A stretch of 64,000 nt of DNA from Spirochaeta cellobiosiphila DSM 17781 (lineage in GTDB: Bacteria > Spirochaetota > Spirochaetia > DSM-17781). The stretch is from NCBI RefSeq assembly GCF_000426705.1, contig NZ_KE384557.1, forward strand, positions 199,758-263,757, written 5' to 3'. Both the position numbers and the translations under genes were made by a program. The notes below the pieces were generated by a model. The model made no database searches and was not told where the DNA came from. It saw nothing but the letters and a program-made list of their open reading frames with translations. Below are positions 1 to 9,268 of the stretch, in pieces (positions within the stretch are counted from its first letter, which is position 1; each line of letters starts with the position of its first letter).

Positions 1-902
1 TCATAATTATTCCTTTCATAATAAGTTCTATAGGAATTACATGGGTAAAGCCTTCTATAGTCAAGATGGACTTGGTTCGATCAGTAGTCTGTTTAACTCC
101 TTGGGATTTGAATCATAGAGCTATGATTATGATGCCTTTGGTCAGGCTATTAATGGTAGTTTTGTAGGTCAGAACCAGATGGGATATAATGGTAAAAGAG
201 TCGATAGCTTTACTGGTAAATATGATTATGGTTTCCGAGATTATGATCCTATGAGGATGAGATGGATGACGATAGATCCGATTAAAGATGGGGTTAATTG
301 GTATGTGTATGTTGGGAATGATCCAATTAATTTTATTGATTTGTGGGGGGTGGAAGATATAGTTGTCATAAATATGATAGATAGAGATAATAATTTTAAC
401 AATAGGGCATATAACTTACTCGTTGATACTTCGTTTGATGATATTATTGGAGGTGATGAGGCAACTGCTGAAAACTTAATTAATAATGAATTGACAAATG
501 ATGAATCAAAAAAGAATAGTTGTTGTAGTCCATGGAGATAAAGATGGAAACTTGTATGATACAAACGGGGAGAAAATAGCTCCCAATTCTTTTGAATCAA
601 GTAATACAGGTAGTAACTTAGAAACTATAGATCTTGTAGGATGTTATGCATCAGAAGATGCTGAAACTTAGAAAAAAGCAACTGAGGTATCTGATGTAAG
701 AACTTATAATCCTACTATACCAGATGCTTCTACCATACATTGGAATCAGACTAATGATGCGCTTCAAGATTTGATTCCAGAATCCATAGAAAAAGGAGTG
801 GATAATTCTGGTGAACCTATAAATAAGCCAAATCCTATAACTAGTTGGCTGTCTGATATTGTTGGTAGTGAAGACGGGGGGAGTTTGAATTCTGAAGATT
901 AA
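1..902 (+). pseudogene. Rhs core tip plus caspase-like CT domain, broken (copy 1)
   Basis: The frame is already open at the left window edge. The first part is the conserved end of an Rhs/YD-repeat protein: QDGLGSISSL, YDYDAFGQAI, then YGFRDYDPMRMRW and NDPINFIDLWG, equivalent to the family's RYYDP...NPINFIDPxGL block that ends the Rhs shell. The variable CT toxin domain follows. An in-frame TAG at 116-118 replaces the Glu codon found in copy 2. A one-base shift in the A-run near 509 and a TAG at 669-671 break the CT. Read through these lesions, it gives RIVVVVHG and IDLVGCYAS, the His and Cys motifs of a clan CD (caspase-like) peptidase, and ends with TAA at 900. About 13 residues present in the homologous CT at 9283-9751 are missing after FDDII. 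Family assignment is strong for the Rhs part; protease activity is inference. Confidence 0.85.
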
Positions 903-1833
903 GAGCATTTTACTTTTGTTATTTGTTGCTAGAGTTTCTCTTTTTGCCAGTGGGATATCTGATAATAAATTTGTTTCTAAATTAAATGATCGTTATAACA
1001 TAGATGTAATTACTACATTAAAAGATAGATCTCTTAGTTATACATTTATATCCGATCATGAGTACGTGTATGCAACTTCTAAAAGTTTATGTTTTCTGAA
1101 CTTACTAACTTCAGAAAAAAAACAAATTTCTATTCCCTCTGTAATGTTGGAAAAGAGAATATTAAGTATAAAGAATTTAGATTATGACCATGTGAATAAT
1201 TACTTGTATATGAATTTCATTATCGATGGAAATAAAGATATACACTCTTTTCTTTATAGATACTCTTTAAAGAATAGTAAGTGGGAAGAACTAAAAGAGC
1301 TTTATGATAATGTATACAAATTTAAAAGCCATAATAGTTCTCTAATTTTAACTACGATGAAAGATTCTTATTATTATTTATATAATATTTCAACTGGTTC
1401 TATGGATAATCTAAAAATAGAAAAGCAGAATGGAAGGTTTTTAAATCATGTTCTATCTTTTAATAAATCCACTAATGATTTATTATCTAAATTTATTTTT
1501 GACGATGATAGAGAAATGTATTGTCTATACAATCTTGATTCAGAAGATATAAGATTCTTTGATGCTAGTTGTACCAAGCGTAAAATATCTTTTGAAGATT
1601 ACGCATTGTACGATAACTTTTTTATAGCTCTTAACAAAGTGTACCAATATACTTCAGATATCTATATGTATTCCTTTGCCACATCATCATATAAAGAAAT
1701 ATTAACAGATTTGCCTTTTAGCATTTATTCCTTAAAAAAATACAATCAGGATAAAGTAGTTTTCTTAGCTGTAAATGAACGAACTGATAATATGTTTCTT
1801 TGTACTAAGAAAATTGTTGAAGAAGGTGATTGA
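892..1833 (+). CDS. Secreted candidate immunity protein for caspase-like Rhs CT (copy 1)
   Basis: About 313 residues with no recognised family. It begins with a hydrophobic signal-like segment ending LFASGISD and then shows repeated beta-strand blocks rich in Tyr, Asp and Leu that look propeller-like. Its homologue at 9808 starts with GTG. The aligned codon here is CTG at 892, so initiation may occur at CTG or from TTG at 916, which would lose the charged n-region of the signal peptide. It overlaps the last bases of the CT frame, as toxin-immunity pairs usually do, and it is conserved beside a homologous CT in the other cassette. Role as an immunity protein acting in the periplasm is inferred from this linkage. 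Confidence 0.6.
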   Translation: MKIKSILLLLFVARVSLFASGISDNKFVSKLNDRYNIDVITTLKDRSLSYTFISDHEYVYATSKSLCFLNLLTSEKKQISIPSVMLEKRILSIKNLDYDHVNNYLYMNFIIDGNKDIHSFLYRYSLKNSKWEELKELYDNVYKFKSHNSSLILTTMKDSYYYLYNISTGSMDNLKIEKQNGRFLNHVLSFNKSTNDLLSKFIFDDDREMYCLYNLDSEDIRFFDASCTKRKISFEDYALYDNFFIALNKVYQYTSDIYMYSFATSSYKEILTDLPFSIYSLKKYNQDKVVFLAVNERTDNMFLCTKKIVEEGD

Positions 1834-2131
1834 TGATTAACTGTCCCTTCCCAAAATCTGATCGCATTTTTTCCCAAATTAAATGTGTATGGATTTCCGT
1901 TTAAATCATAAGATTCCCGAATTACAGTAGGATTAGGGTACTCATTTCCAGGTGATATTACAGAAAATCAGATTAGACAAGAGAATGGTTTATGTCAAAG
2001 GGCGGCATATTGATGAAAAATAACTTTCCACTCCAGGAAGAGAAAAATTGTTGAACACTCTAATATACCACTAGTGAAATTAAATACCGTTCCCTTATTA
2101 TCTAAAGAACTAATATCGTTCTTGAATATCA
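1834..2131. other. Degraded intergenic DNA with a possible reverse-strand coding remnant
   Basis: No intact gene. On the minus strand about 1840-1960 one frame stays open and reads PGNEYPNPTVIRESYDLNGN followed by PYTFNLG, which has the flavour of a YD-repeat-like peptide. It has no start and no neighbours in frame. It is probably debris from another Rhs-type or CT sequence; identity is not established. Confidence 0.25.
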
Positions 2132-2662
2132 GTAAGCGTCAAAAAAACATCATAAAAGCTAATATATCAAGTTAAACATTATCTTTACAGTTCCAAGGCA
2201 GAAGTTTTTCCATTCTGTTTTATCAGTAATCAAAGGCACCTGGTTAAAAATATAGGCTAAATACAAATGTGGATTAAGTCCATTCTGTTTTGCGATTTCT
2301 ATCAAGGAGTAGTAAAAACAAGAAGCCTCTGCTCCCTTAGGACTTCCAGAAAATAACCAATTCTTACGACCAACGACAAATGGTCTAATAGCATTTTCAG
2401 CTCCATTATTGTCTGGGGTTAACTGGGTACAATCTATATACTTCATTATCTTACTCCATTGTCCAAGGGCATATGATATGGCTTCTCCTGTTCTACTTGA
2501 ATCTCTAACCGTTAAGGATTTTTTAGCTAGCCATTGTTTTAACTCCTTTAGTAACGGTAGAATCTTAATCTTTCTTTGTTCTAAGAACTCTTCTTGTGAG
2601 GAAGCTAATTCTCTAAGTTCTTTCTCAGTTTTATGGTGGCCGGAAATTCCTAGCGCACGATA
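2132..2662 (-). mobile_element. IS66-family transposase (TnpC) 3' fragment with terminal GTAAGCG
   Basis: The minus-strand frame ending at 2159 contains the diagnostic IS66 C-terminal block: DNNGAENAIRPFVVGRKNWL, then FSGSPKGAEAS, SLIEIAKQNGLNP and YLAYIFNQVP. Just outside the stop, at 2132-2138, lies GTAAGCG, the typical end of IS66 inverted repeats, so the element's 3' boundary is visible. The fragment is cut at about 2662, where IS30 sequence begins in the opposite orientation. Only the last roughly 160 residues remain of a protein normally near 500, so it cannot transpose itself. Confidence 0.85.
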
Positions 2663-3216
2663 ATAAGTGTAATAGCAGAGTATGATCATCTGAAGCAACG
2701 TCGCTATCAATGTCCTAAGCTTAAAATAACAAAAGAAGATTGGAAGCGTATTATACCAAAACTTGAATTGAGATGGTCTCCAAATCAAATTGCTGAATTG
2801 TTTAAAAGGGATTATCCTACTCAAAGTATGAGCGGGAAAACCATTTATAACTGTATCCACTTTCATATGCATGGGGAACTGAAAAGGCTTGCTCTAAAAG
2901 ATCTGTGCCAAAGAGGGACACAACATAAAACCTCAATAAATAGAGATAAACGTGGCAAAATCAAGAGTATGACGTTAATAGATGATCGCCCAACTGAAGT
3001 AGAGTCCAGAGAAGTACCAGGCCATTGGGAAGGAGATCTAATCATAGTAAATGTGTCATTGTAGAAAGACAAAACCGTTACATTCAATTAGAACTTTTAA
3101 CAAAATATGATGCCACAACAGTAAGAAAAACAATTGAAAAACGCTTCAAGAGAATTGAACCACACCTGAGAAAAACCTTGACCTTAGATCAGGGAACGGA
3201 AATCCAGATTCTCTAA
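2663..3216 (+). mobile_element. IS30-family transposase remnant, frameshifted
   Basis: The plus-strand frame from about 2663 reads LRWSPNQIAELFKRDYP, SGKTIYNCI and then GHWEGDLI, the order expected in IS30 transposases (helix-turn-helix, then the first DDE Asp in the GHWEGD block). A small deletion near 3049 shifts the frame. Downstream, KCVIVERQNRYIQLELL and RKTLTLDQGTE follow in another frame and correspond to the second catalytic region. The N-terminus and the last third are missing. The remnant abuts the IS66 fragment on one side and a CT-like tail on the other. Confidence 0.85.
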
Positions 3217-3248
3217 AAGTAACGATTGAAGATAAGGAAACAAATTAG
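3205..3248 (+). pseudogene. Possible tail of a lost Rhs CT module
   Basis: After the IS30 homology ends, one frame reads NGNPDSLKVTIEDKETN and stops at TAG 3246-3248, directly against the ATG of the next gene. The same stop-against-start arrangement is seen at the other CT/immunity junctions, so this may be the surviving end of a CT whose front was replaced by the IS. This is positional inference from a very short stretch. Confidence 0.25.
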
Positions 3249-4019
3249 ATGAAAAAGGTTATGTTATTTATATCTCTAATTCCACTAGTTAGCTGTCTCT
3301 GGGCAAATGACCTTATCGGTAAAAAATATAATAGTCGAACAGGATACATCTCCTTTTCTGATTCAAAACTTGAATATGTTGCTATAAATTTAGAAGATAG
3401 GTCAAAGACAGAAATAAGGGCTGATTATGAAGTTCAAAAAAAAGATGGATTGAGTTACCTAGTATTTACCTTAAACCAAGAAGAACAGAAATGGTTGATG
3501 CTTTATTCTGAAGATATTTTGATCTTATATTCAAATGAAACTGATTACCCTTTTTTTATTGGGATTCCATCAAAACCATCAAAATTGGAAGGACTTTATA
3601 TTGATCCAGATATTTTTAGTGCCACTAGTGAATTGAAAAAAGGGGAGACCATTTTTTCTCCCAAAAATCTTGGTTTGGTGAAGCTAGATACACCATGGGT
3701 GGAGGGTGTGAACTCTGTTGGTATTGGAGAAAGCATCGAAATAAATTCTTACAATGCTAATTCTTTTATTTTAAGTAATGGTTTTGTCAGTTACCGCAAA
3801 CCTCATCTTTTCAGAATGAATTCAAGATTGAAGATGGTTTTGATTGAAGATTTAGAGAATAATACTTCTAAAGAATATTCTATTCCTGATTCTCCAGATC
3901 CTGTTACAATAAGACTTGAAAAAGCATCAACTAAGGTTCGTATTTCAATATTAGATGTTTATCCAGGTGAGAAATGGGAGGATACCTGTGTTAACTTCAT
4001 TCTCATAAAGGCATTCTAA
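3249..4019 (+). CDS. Secreted protein with C-terminal NADase-type glycan-binding (discoidin-like) domain
   Basis: 256 residues. Residues 1-20 form a signal peptide (MKKVMLFISLIPLVSCLWA); the Ser-Cys could be a loose lipobox, so it may be a lipoprotein. The middle has no recognisable domain. Residues about 150-256 carry PWVEGVNSVGIGE, ILSNGFVSYRKPHLF, NSRLKMVLI and ISILDVYPGEKWEDTCVNFI, the pattern of the F5/8-type (discoidin-like) domain first described at the translocation end of NAD glycohydrolases. The gene at 4980 has the same C-terminal domain. It sits where candidate immunity genes sit in this region, but no function can be shown. Confidence 0.75.
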   Translation: MKKVMLFISLIPLVSCLWANDLIGKKYNSRTGYISFSDSKLEYVAINLEDRSKTEIRADYEVQKKDGLSYLVFTLNQEEQKWLMLYSEDILILYSNETDYPFFIGIPSKPSKLEGLYIDPDIFSATSELKKGETIFSPKNLGLVKLDTPWVEGVNSVGIGESIEINSYNANSFILSNGFVSYRKPHLFRMNSRLKMVLIEDLENNTSKEYSIPDSPDPVTIRLEKASTKVRISILDVYPGEKWEDTCVNFILIKAF

Positions 4020-4319
4020 TCGATAAGCTCATCAGATAAACCAAGGTTTATGGGTACTTGTTAGCTTACTTAGCTAGACTCCTATTGGCTTGTTCTCCTC
4101 CGATAATTTAGGTGTCTTTAAAATATATCCAAAAGATATGGAAGCATAAGAATTGATAATGTCGAATATACCTGAACTTGTAAATGATGTTATAGTTACC
4201 GGTGGACATGGTAGTGATGCTTTTAATTTAATAGAACCAGCTTTTATAGTGCCCCTAAAAAGTTGTACATCTTGCTGTGTAATGGACAGCAGAAGGAGTA
4301 CAACAGCTGCAAAAGAAGT
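4020..4319. other. Degraded spacer between secreted-protein gene and IS3 remnant
   Basis: No intact gene. One plus-strand frame reads LGVFKIYPKDMEA, a stop, then SNIPELVNDVIVTGGHGSDA, suggesting the end of a decayed protein, possibly another CT fragment. No RNA structure or repeat was recognised. Confidence 0.3.
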
Positions 4320-4650
4320 GGAGTGATTCAGAAAAAGCCAGAATAGCACTATGGCAATTCGAGAAGAGAAACCTATCATCGAAATAGCTCAAGAAACTGG
4401 AGCTCATCCCAACATGATTTCAAAGTGGAAAAGGGAACTTCTCTATGAAGCAGATTCGGCCTTTAGAAATGGGAAATTTGTTCAGGAACAGGACCTTGAA
4501 AAAGTGTGGGATGCGCTTTTCAAACAGATTTGAAGACTCCGTGCAGAGAATGATTTCCTAAAAAAATTTGAAGAAAATGGGACTCCTATGAAGTCCATGA
4601 TTGAACCAGAGCGTGAAGACCTTCAGATCGTCTTTTTCATCATGCACATA
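4320..4650 (+). mobile_element. IS3-family OrfA and start of OrfB, decayed
   Basis: The frame around 4351-4533 gives IIEIAQETGAHPNMISKWKR, the helix-turn-helix of IS3-type OrfA proteins. After a TGA at 4531-4533 the same frame continues RLRAENDFLKK, the OrfA C-terminal leucine-zipper end. Then KSMIEPEREDLQI follows, matching the usual start of OrfB (MIDPEHxxLSIRRQ). A TGA near 4327 also interrupts the front. Only about 300 bases remain and no inverted repeats are visible. Confidence 0.8.
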
Positions 4651-4979
4651 AATTAGCTTAAAGGGTGATTCCTATAGAATTACGCTTTAGTTGATGGCTT
4701 AGATTTTCTTGAATGTGTTTTGGAATCTGATTTTAATAAAAAGGATTCTTTATGGAATCCTATATTAATATTAGACCATTAGAAATAGTAATGATTCTCT
4801 AGATCAGGTGTACATTGACTATCAAGGTAGATATTCTCACAAAGTTTATGTAATCGATGAGAATAAAGAGTTTAATACCTCATTACATTAATTCTTATAT
4901 ATCAGATCAAAGAATGATAGAATAAACAATCAGGTATTGTTATTATTTATTTAGTAAAAATAGTTAATAAGGTAATGAA
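4651..4979. other. Non-coding or decayed sequence upstream of the 4980 gene
   Basis: Two short open stretches occur (VDGLDFLECVLESDFNKKDS, and SLDQVYIDYQGRYSHKVYVI), each closed by stops. They look like pieces of former genes. No strong promoter or terminator was recognised, and there is no clear Shine-Dalgarno before 4980 beyond AAGGTAATGAA. Confidence 0.3.
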
Positions 4980-6191
4980 ATGAAAAGGTTTTTCTGGGTA
5001 ATGACAATCTTTCTTTCTTTTAATACTGTATATGCAGAGGACCAAAGTGCTCTCATAATATATACATATACTCCCATAACTAGAGCAATTAATACTATTT
5101 ATGAAGTAGATTTTTATAGTGATGGCTTAGTAAAAGAAATCAGAAAATATCTTAACCCACAAGATAGAACTATACCTACCTCAGAATTGAATAAATTAAA
5201 TGATATAAGACTATTAGAAACAATCAGTGTTAGCAGATCAGATTCTAGAATATCTGTGTATAAGAAATCGAAGAACGCAACAAAAGAATTGATTGAATAT
5301 TATGATTATCTAAATAGCGGAATGATTCAACGAATGAAAGTGAATGATTTGCAAACAAGCAGATTAATAGAGATTTATGATAACTATGGTAGCTTTAATT
5401 ATAATTACAAAAATGAACTTACTTTTTCTTTTAGTAATGAAAAAAACAAAATGACTTGGGAATACCCTACCCATAAAAGTATTACTAGCTATTTAATTAG
5501 TGATAATGCTAGTCTTGAAAAAATCATAATAGATGAACCCAAAAATATTAGTTGGATTAATATTACTCATTCTAAGTCAAATGAATACCAAATCGAAAAC
5601 CGTGATGATGAATTTGAGCCTTTTATATCAAAGTATGACATTTTTAATTCTGGGGATTATGAGATATCTCCCATGACAGTCCCAATAAATTTATTTTTAT
5701 GTCCCAATGATACAACTAATAAAATAACAGCTTTCTTTATTAGAAATGTATTTGATAGGAATAGAGATGTTCTACGTGCTGGAAAAACGTATGAATCATC
5801 TTCCATTCTTGTAGAAGGAACTATTAACTATAAAGCTAGTAATCTAGGAAATTCTCTTTTTGCAAAACCTTGGGTAGAAGGAGTTAATGGGTATGGTATC
5901 GGTGAAACTATAACAATTAGTGATGATAGGGAATTTACTGAATTAATTCTATCCAATGGATATAAATCCTATGATAATCCAACACTATATGAAAAGAATA
6001 GTCGATTAAAAAAGATTCAAATAAAAGGAATGGATACGGAAACTGTTCTTGATGTTGACATTAAGGATTCCTCTGGGCCTCAGAGTATCAAACTACCAAA
6101 ATCTGAGACTAAAGTTGTGATTACTATTTTAGATATCTATCCTGGTTCAACGTGGGAAGATACATGTGTGAACTATATTTTGGTTAGATAG
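4980..6191 (+). CDS. Secreted protein with C-terminal NADase-type glycan-binding (discoidin-like) domain
   Basis: 403 residues. A clear signal peptide covers residues 1-19 (FFWVMTIFLSFNTVYA, then EDQ). The central about 270 residues are rich in Tyr, Asn and Ser and have no recognisable family. Residues about 295-403 contain KPWVEGVNGYGIGE, LILSNGYKSYDNPTLY, NSRLKKIQI and VITILDIYPGSTWEDTCVNY, closely parallel to the domain ending the gene at 3249. The two genes therefore share a tail and differ in front. Export is likely; ligand and role are unknown. It precedes a Rhs tip copy and may be a former cassette partner. Confidence 0.75.
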   Translation: MKRFFWVMTIFLSFNTVYAEDQSALIIYTYTPITRAINTIYEVDFYSDGLVKEIRKYLNPQDRTIPTSELNKLNDIRLLETISVSRSDSRISVYKKSKNATKELIEYYDYLNSGMIQRMKVNDLQTSRLIEIYDNYGSFNYNYKNELTFSFSNEKNKMTWEYPTHKSITSYLISDNASLEKIIIDEPKNISWINITHSKSNEYQIENRDDEFEPFISKYDIFNSGDYEISPMTVPINLFLCPNDTTNKITAFFIRNVFDRNRDVLRAGKTYESSSILVEGTINYKASNLGNSLFAKPWVEGVNGYGIGETITISDDREFTELILSNGYKSYDNPTLYEKNSRLKKIQIKGMDTETVLDVDIKDSSGPQSIKLPKSETKVVITILDIYPGSTWEDTCVNYILVR

Positions 6192-6265
6192 GTATATTTT
6201 GAAAACAAAATTTAAAGCTCGTTATATAACTATTTAGTTATGAGATAGAAAAGAATAGAGTCTAA

Positions 6266-7206
6266 GAGGTCAAAACTAATAGGGTTTTTAATCTCACTAG
6301 TGAATATCTAAGAACTAATGGTCATTTCGTAAGTCGAACAGATTCTACCAATCATAATTATTCCTTTCATAATAAGTTCTATAGGAATTACATGAGAAAA
6401 GCTTTTTATTGTCAAGATGGCCTTGGTTCGATCAGTAGTCTGTTTAACTCCTTGGGATTTGAATCAGAAAGCTATGATTATGATGCCTTCGGTCAGGCCA
6501 TTAATGGTAGTTTTGTAGGACAGAACCAGATGGGATATAATGGTAAAAGAGTCGATAGCTTTACTGGTAAATATGATTATGGCTTCCGAGATTATGACCC
6601 TATGAGAATGAGATGGACGACAATAGATCCTATTAAAGATGGTTCTAATTGGTATGTGTATGTTAGGAATAATCCTATTAATTTTATTGATTTGTGGAGG
6701 TTGAGCGCTACTACTGAGAATGATGGAATTCAAATTGACTCTCAAACGGCTATTCAGGTTGGTGCACAAGTAGGCGCAAATATAATTGAATCAGAGTTAA
6801 ATCATGTAAAAAATATTATTGATCCTAGTCGAAATATTGTACAGAAAGGTATTGAGGCAAATCTAATAAATCTAGATTTACATACCCAAAATATTGATGA
6901 TACCATGGAGATACTGGAAGGAACAGGTAGTAAGACTACAAATTTTCCAGAACAAATTCAGGTGATTATACTGATGTGTATGTCAATAAGTCTATATCTA
7001 CAGCAACTGAGGGATCTGTAAAATCTCTTATTCGACCAGATGTAATGGGTAAGAAAGAAGATGCTACTATAGATGTAGTAGAGGTTGCAAGTACAAAAAC
7101 ACAGACAGAGACAATGCTTGAAGCTAAGGTCGCGATTATTGAAATGAGATTAGGTGATTTATCGGGGGATAGCTCTGTTCTTATACCAGAAGGAACAAGT
7201 AAATGA
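6266..7206 (+). pseudogene. Rhs core tip plus nuclease-like CT domain, frameshifted (copy 2)
   Basis: The frame is open from about 6266 and holds the longest Rhs tip of the window: KFYRNYMRKAFYCQDGLGSI, YDYDAFGQAI, DYDPMRMRWTTIDPIKDG and NPINFIDLW. Bases 6352-6700 are nearly identical to 1-350. The CT then runs through SATTENDGIQID and a helical stretch. A one-base shift near 6955-6961 breaks it. In the next frame it continues as DVYVNKSISTATEGSV, LIRPDVMGKKEDATIDVVEV and ASTKTQTETMLEAK, ending 7206. RPDV...IDVVEV followed by a Ser/Thr/Gln run resembles restriction-endonuclease-fold polymorphic toxins with a degenerate PD-(D/E)XK motif. The nuclease call is moderate inference. Confidence 0.8.
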
Positions 7207-8003
7207 AAAGAAATGTGTCGCTAGTTACCTATGTTGAAAAGTCAGTAAATAGTCAAAGCATTGAAACATTTTTTCCAATTATAGATAGCTTTAAGAAGTG
7301 CTTCAAAAGTAATGAATTTAACTATACGCGAATATCTGGTTTTGATTTAAGAGATGATTTAGCGATATTAAATGCATTAAGTAATCCTCCAGTTTATAAA
7401 TTTGATTTGTTTGATGAGAAAGCTATTAAAGATAGTTTATCATGTACAATTGAAGAAGATCTATTCATTTACTCAATCACCTCGGCTTCTAAGAGTTTAA
7501 AAAATGACTTTGTGTTTAGTTATATGAATCAGGAAATGGTAAAAAAGTCGAGATATAAACGGATTTATTTACAGTTTCCATTTAAAATTAATAATATTGA
7601 TTTTGATGAAGTTTTAAGCCACTTGAATAGCGAATTTGTATTGAAAAATGCATTTATTGAAGTAATGGATGGGGATATTTTAGCAAGTTCCTATTTTAAT
7701 GAAATCTTAACACCAAATATTACTGTGGAGCAAAAAGATGATCTTAGACAATGGAAAAAAAACCTTAAGAAGTTAGATTCAATTTTTAGGAATGTTTTTT
7801 ATGGTAATATTATTACTAATTCAATGATAACAGAAGTGAATGGACTAAAACGAATATCTACTTCACTAGATAGATTAAACATATATAACAGATTTATTGA
7901 TAAAAATATTTTATATTTTGAATGGCAGCAAAAAGAAGATATTGTGCCTAAGTCAGAACTTATACATCTCTTGAGGGAATCTGGTGTGCACTTTTCTAAT
8001 TAG
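7203..8003 (+). CDS. Candidate cytoplasmic immunity protein for the nuclease-like CT
   Basis: 266 residues, starting at an ATGA overlap with the stop of the preceding CT, the classic toxin-immunity coupling. It has no signal peptide and no membrane segment. It is rich in Asp, Asn, Phe and Lys, with a helical pattern and no family that I recognise. A cytoplasmic location would fit a toxin acting on nucleic acid, in contrast to the exported partners of the other CTs here. The reading frame is intact although the upstream toxin is frameshifted. The immunity role is inferred only from position. Confidence 0.65.
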   Translation: MKRNVSLVTYVEKSVNSQSIETFFPIIDSFKKCFKSNEFNYTRISGFDLRDDLAILNALSNPPVYKFDLFDEKAIKDSLSCTIEEDLFIYSITSASKSLKNDFVFSYMNQEMVKKSRYKRIYLQFPFKINNIDFDEVLSHLNSEFVLKNAFIEVMDGDILASSYFNEILTPNITVEQKDDLRQWKKNLKKLDSIFRNVFYGNIITNSMITEVNGLKRISTSLDRLNIYNRFIDKNILYFEWQQKEDIVPKSELIHLLRESGVHFSN

Positions 8004-8113
8004 AATATTGTAAGCCAATATTACAGGTGATTTGTATGTAGATACTTATTTTGCTTTTTCTATTAATTATAGGAATCATGACGGACACATTGAATAAATA
8101 TTCATAATCATAC

Positions 8114-9268
8114 CTGTCCAAAATAAATCACTTCAATAAACAGGACCTAACTGTCCAGTATTTCTTTCACTAAAATCATCGATTAATTTAGGCTTATTTA
8201 GCCATATCCATATATCTTGTTTTATGAATAGTAAAGTAGATATTATGACCATTAAAGATTGTACGGTCCAATTTCGATTCGCTTCTTTTGCTATATATTT
8301 TAATAACAAACTGGTTATCATACATATCAAGATTTGTGTCATGACGGCGTTTTGACTAGTACCGAGAAAGCTTTTAATCTTTAGATTCTGCTTAATTGTC
8401 TTAAAGAGGATTTCTATTTGCCATCTATCCTTGTAAATTGCTGCTATTGTCTTGGCAGACCATGTCAATTGATTTGTTAATAGGCGTATGGTCTTGTTTG
8501 TATCAGGATCATAACTTTCTACAATCCTTATAGGTAGAATATCCAGCCATTTTTATATCCTGATCACAATTTATATTTTCATAATGATCAACATCATAGT
8601 CTTCAAGTATGTCAAAGACTGAATTGGATTTTAACCTAGTCACAAAATAAATACCTCTAGCGCAATAGTTTGAAAAGATCTTAAAGCTATTGTAGCCTCT
8701 ATCAAATACTAAACTGTCACCGGATTGAACCTTCATTTGTGTTAACTGATTTACTTCATGTTCTTTAGCGTCTGTCATGGTTAAAACAGAAGGAATATAT
8801 CCTGAGTGATTGCGTTTGACATGGAGTTTAATTCCTCCTTTCTTTTTTCTAAAAGAAGCCCAAGGAAACATATTCAAACATAAGTCTATCGTGGTTTCAT
8901 CAATACTATTCATAGATTTTAGAATCACGGTTCTTATTAGCATAGGATAGTGTAGATCTTTTGACTTTGGATAATCCCATATGATAGAGCTTGCTATTAT
9001 TGACTTCTAGTCCTTTTTGTCCTGAAAGATGAGCAAACAGCATTGCAGTAAATTGGTTCCTACAGCTAAATCCTTTGGAGTGAAAGTCTCCTTTATACTT
9101 TTTAACTAACTTAGCAAAATCATGTCTTGGAATAAATTGAAGAAGTTGTGAAAAAGTGGTATTTGATGTCTTATTAGCCGATTCCCTTTTATAGTAATCT
9201 TTTAGTCAATTTTATTTTAATTGGAGATCGATTTTTATAATACACTTTTTAGTATTTATTTTGGACAG
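8114..9268 (-). mobile_element. IS4-family insertion sequence with 14-bp inverted repeats, transposase broken
   Basis: CTGTCCAAAATAAA at 8114-8127 is the exact inverted complement of 9255-9268, giving an element of about 1.15 kb. The minus strand encodes an IS4-type transposase. Its N-terminal part (about 9210-8950) reads QLLQFIPRHDFAKLVKKYKG then SGQKGLEVNNSKLYHMGLSK. The middle holds DETTIDLCLNMFPWASFR and VFDRGYNSFKIF, and the end holds YKDRWQIEILFKTIKQNLKI, the DDE Glu block. Frame breaks near 8943 and 8500 separate these, so it is inactive. No target-site duplication is visible, suggesting later rearrangement. Its right end cuts into a CT gene. Confidence 0.88.

Noticed and set aside
6352-6703. 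Rhs tip repeats interpreted as a CRISPR or other spaced repeat array
   Set aside because: The repeats are coding, hundreds of bases long and unevenly spaced, with recognised Rhs motifs.
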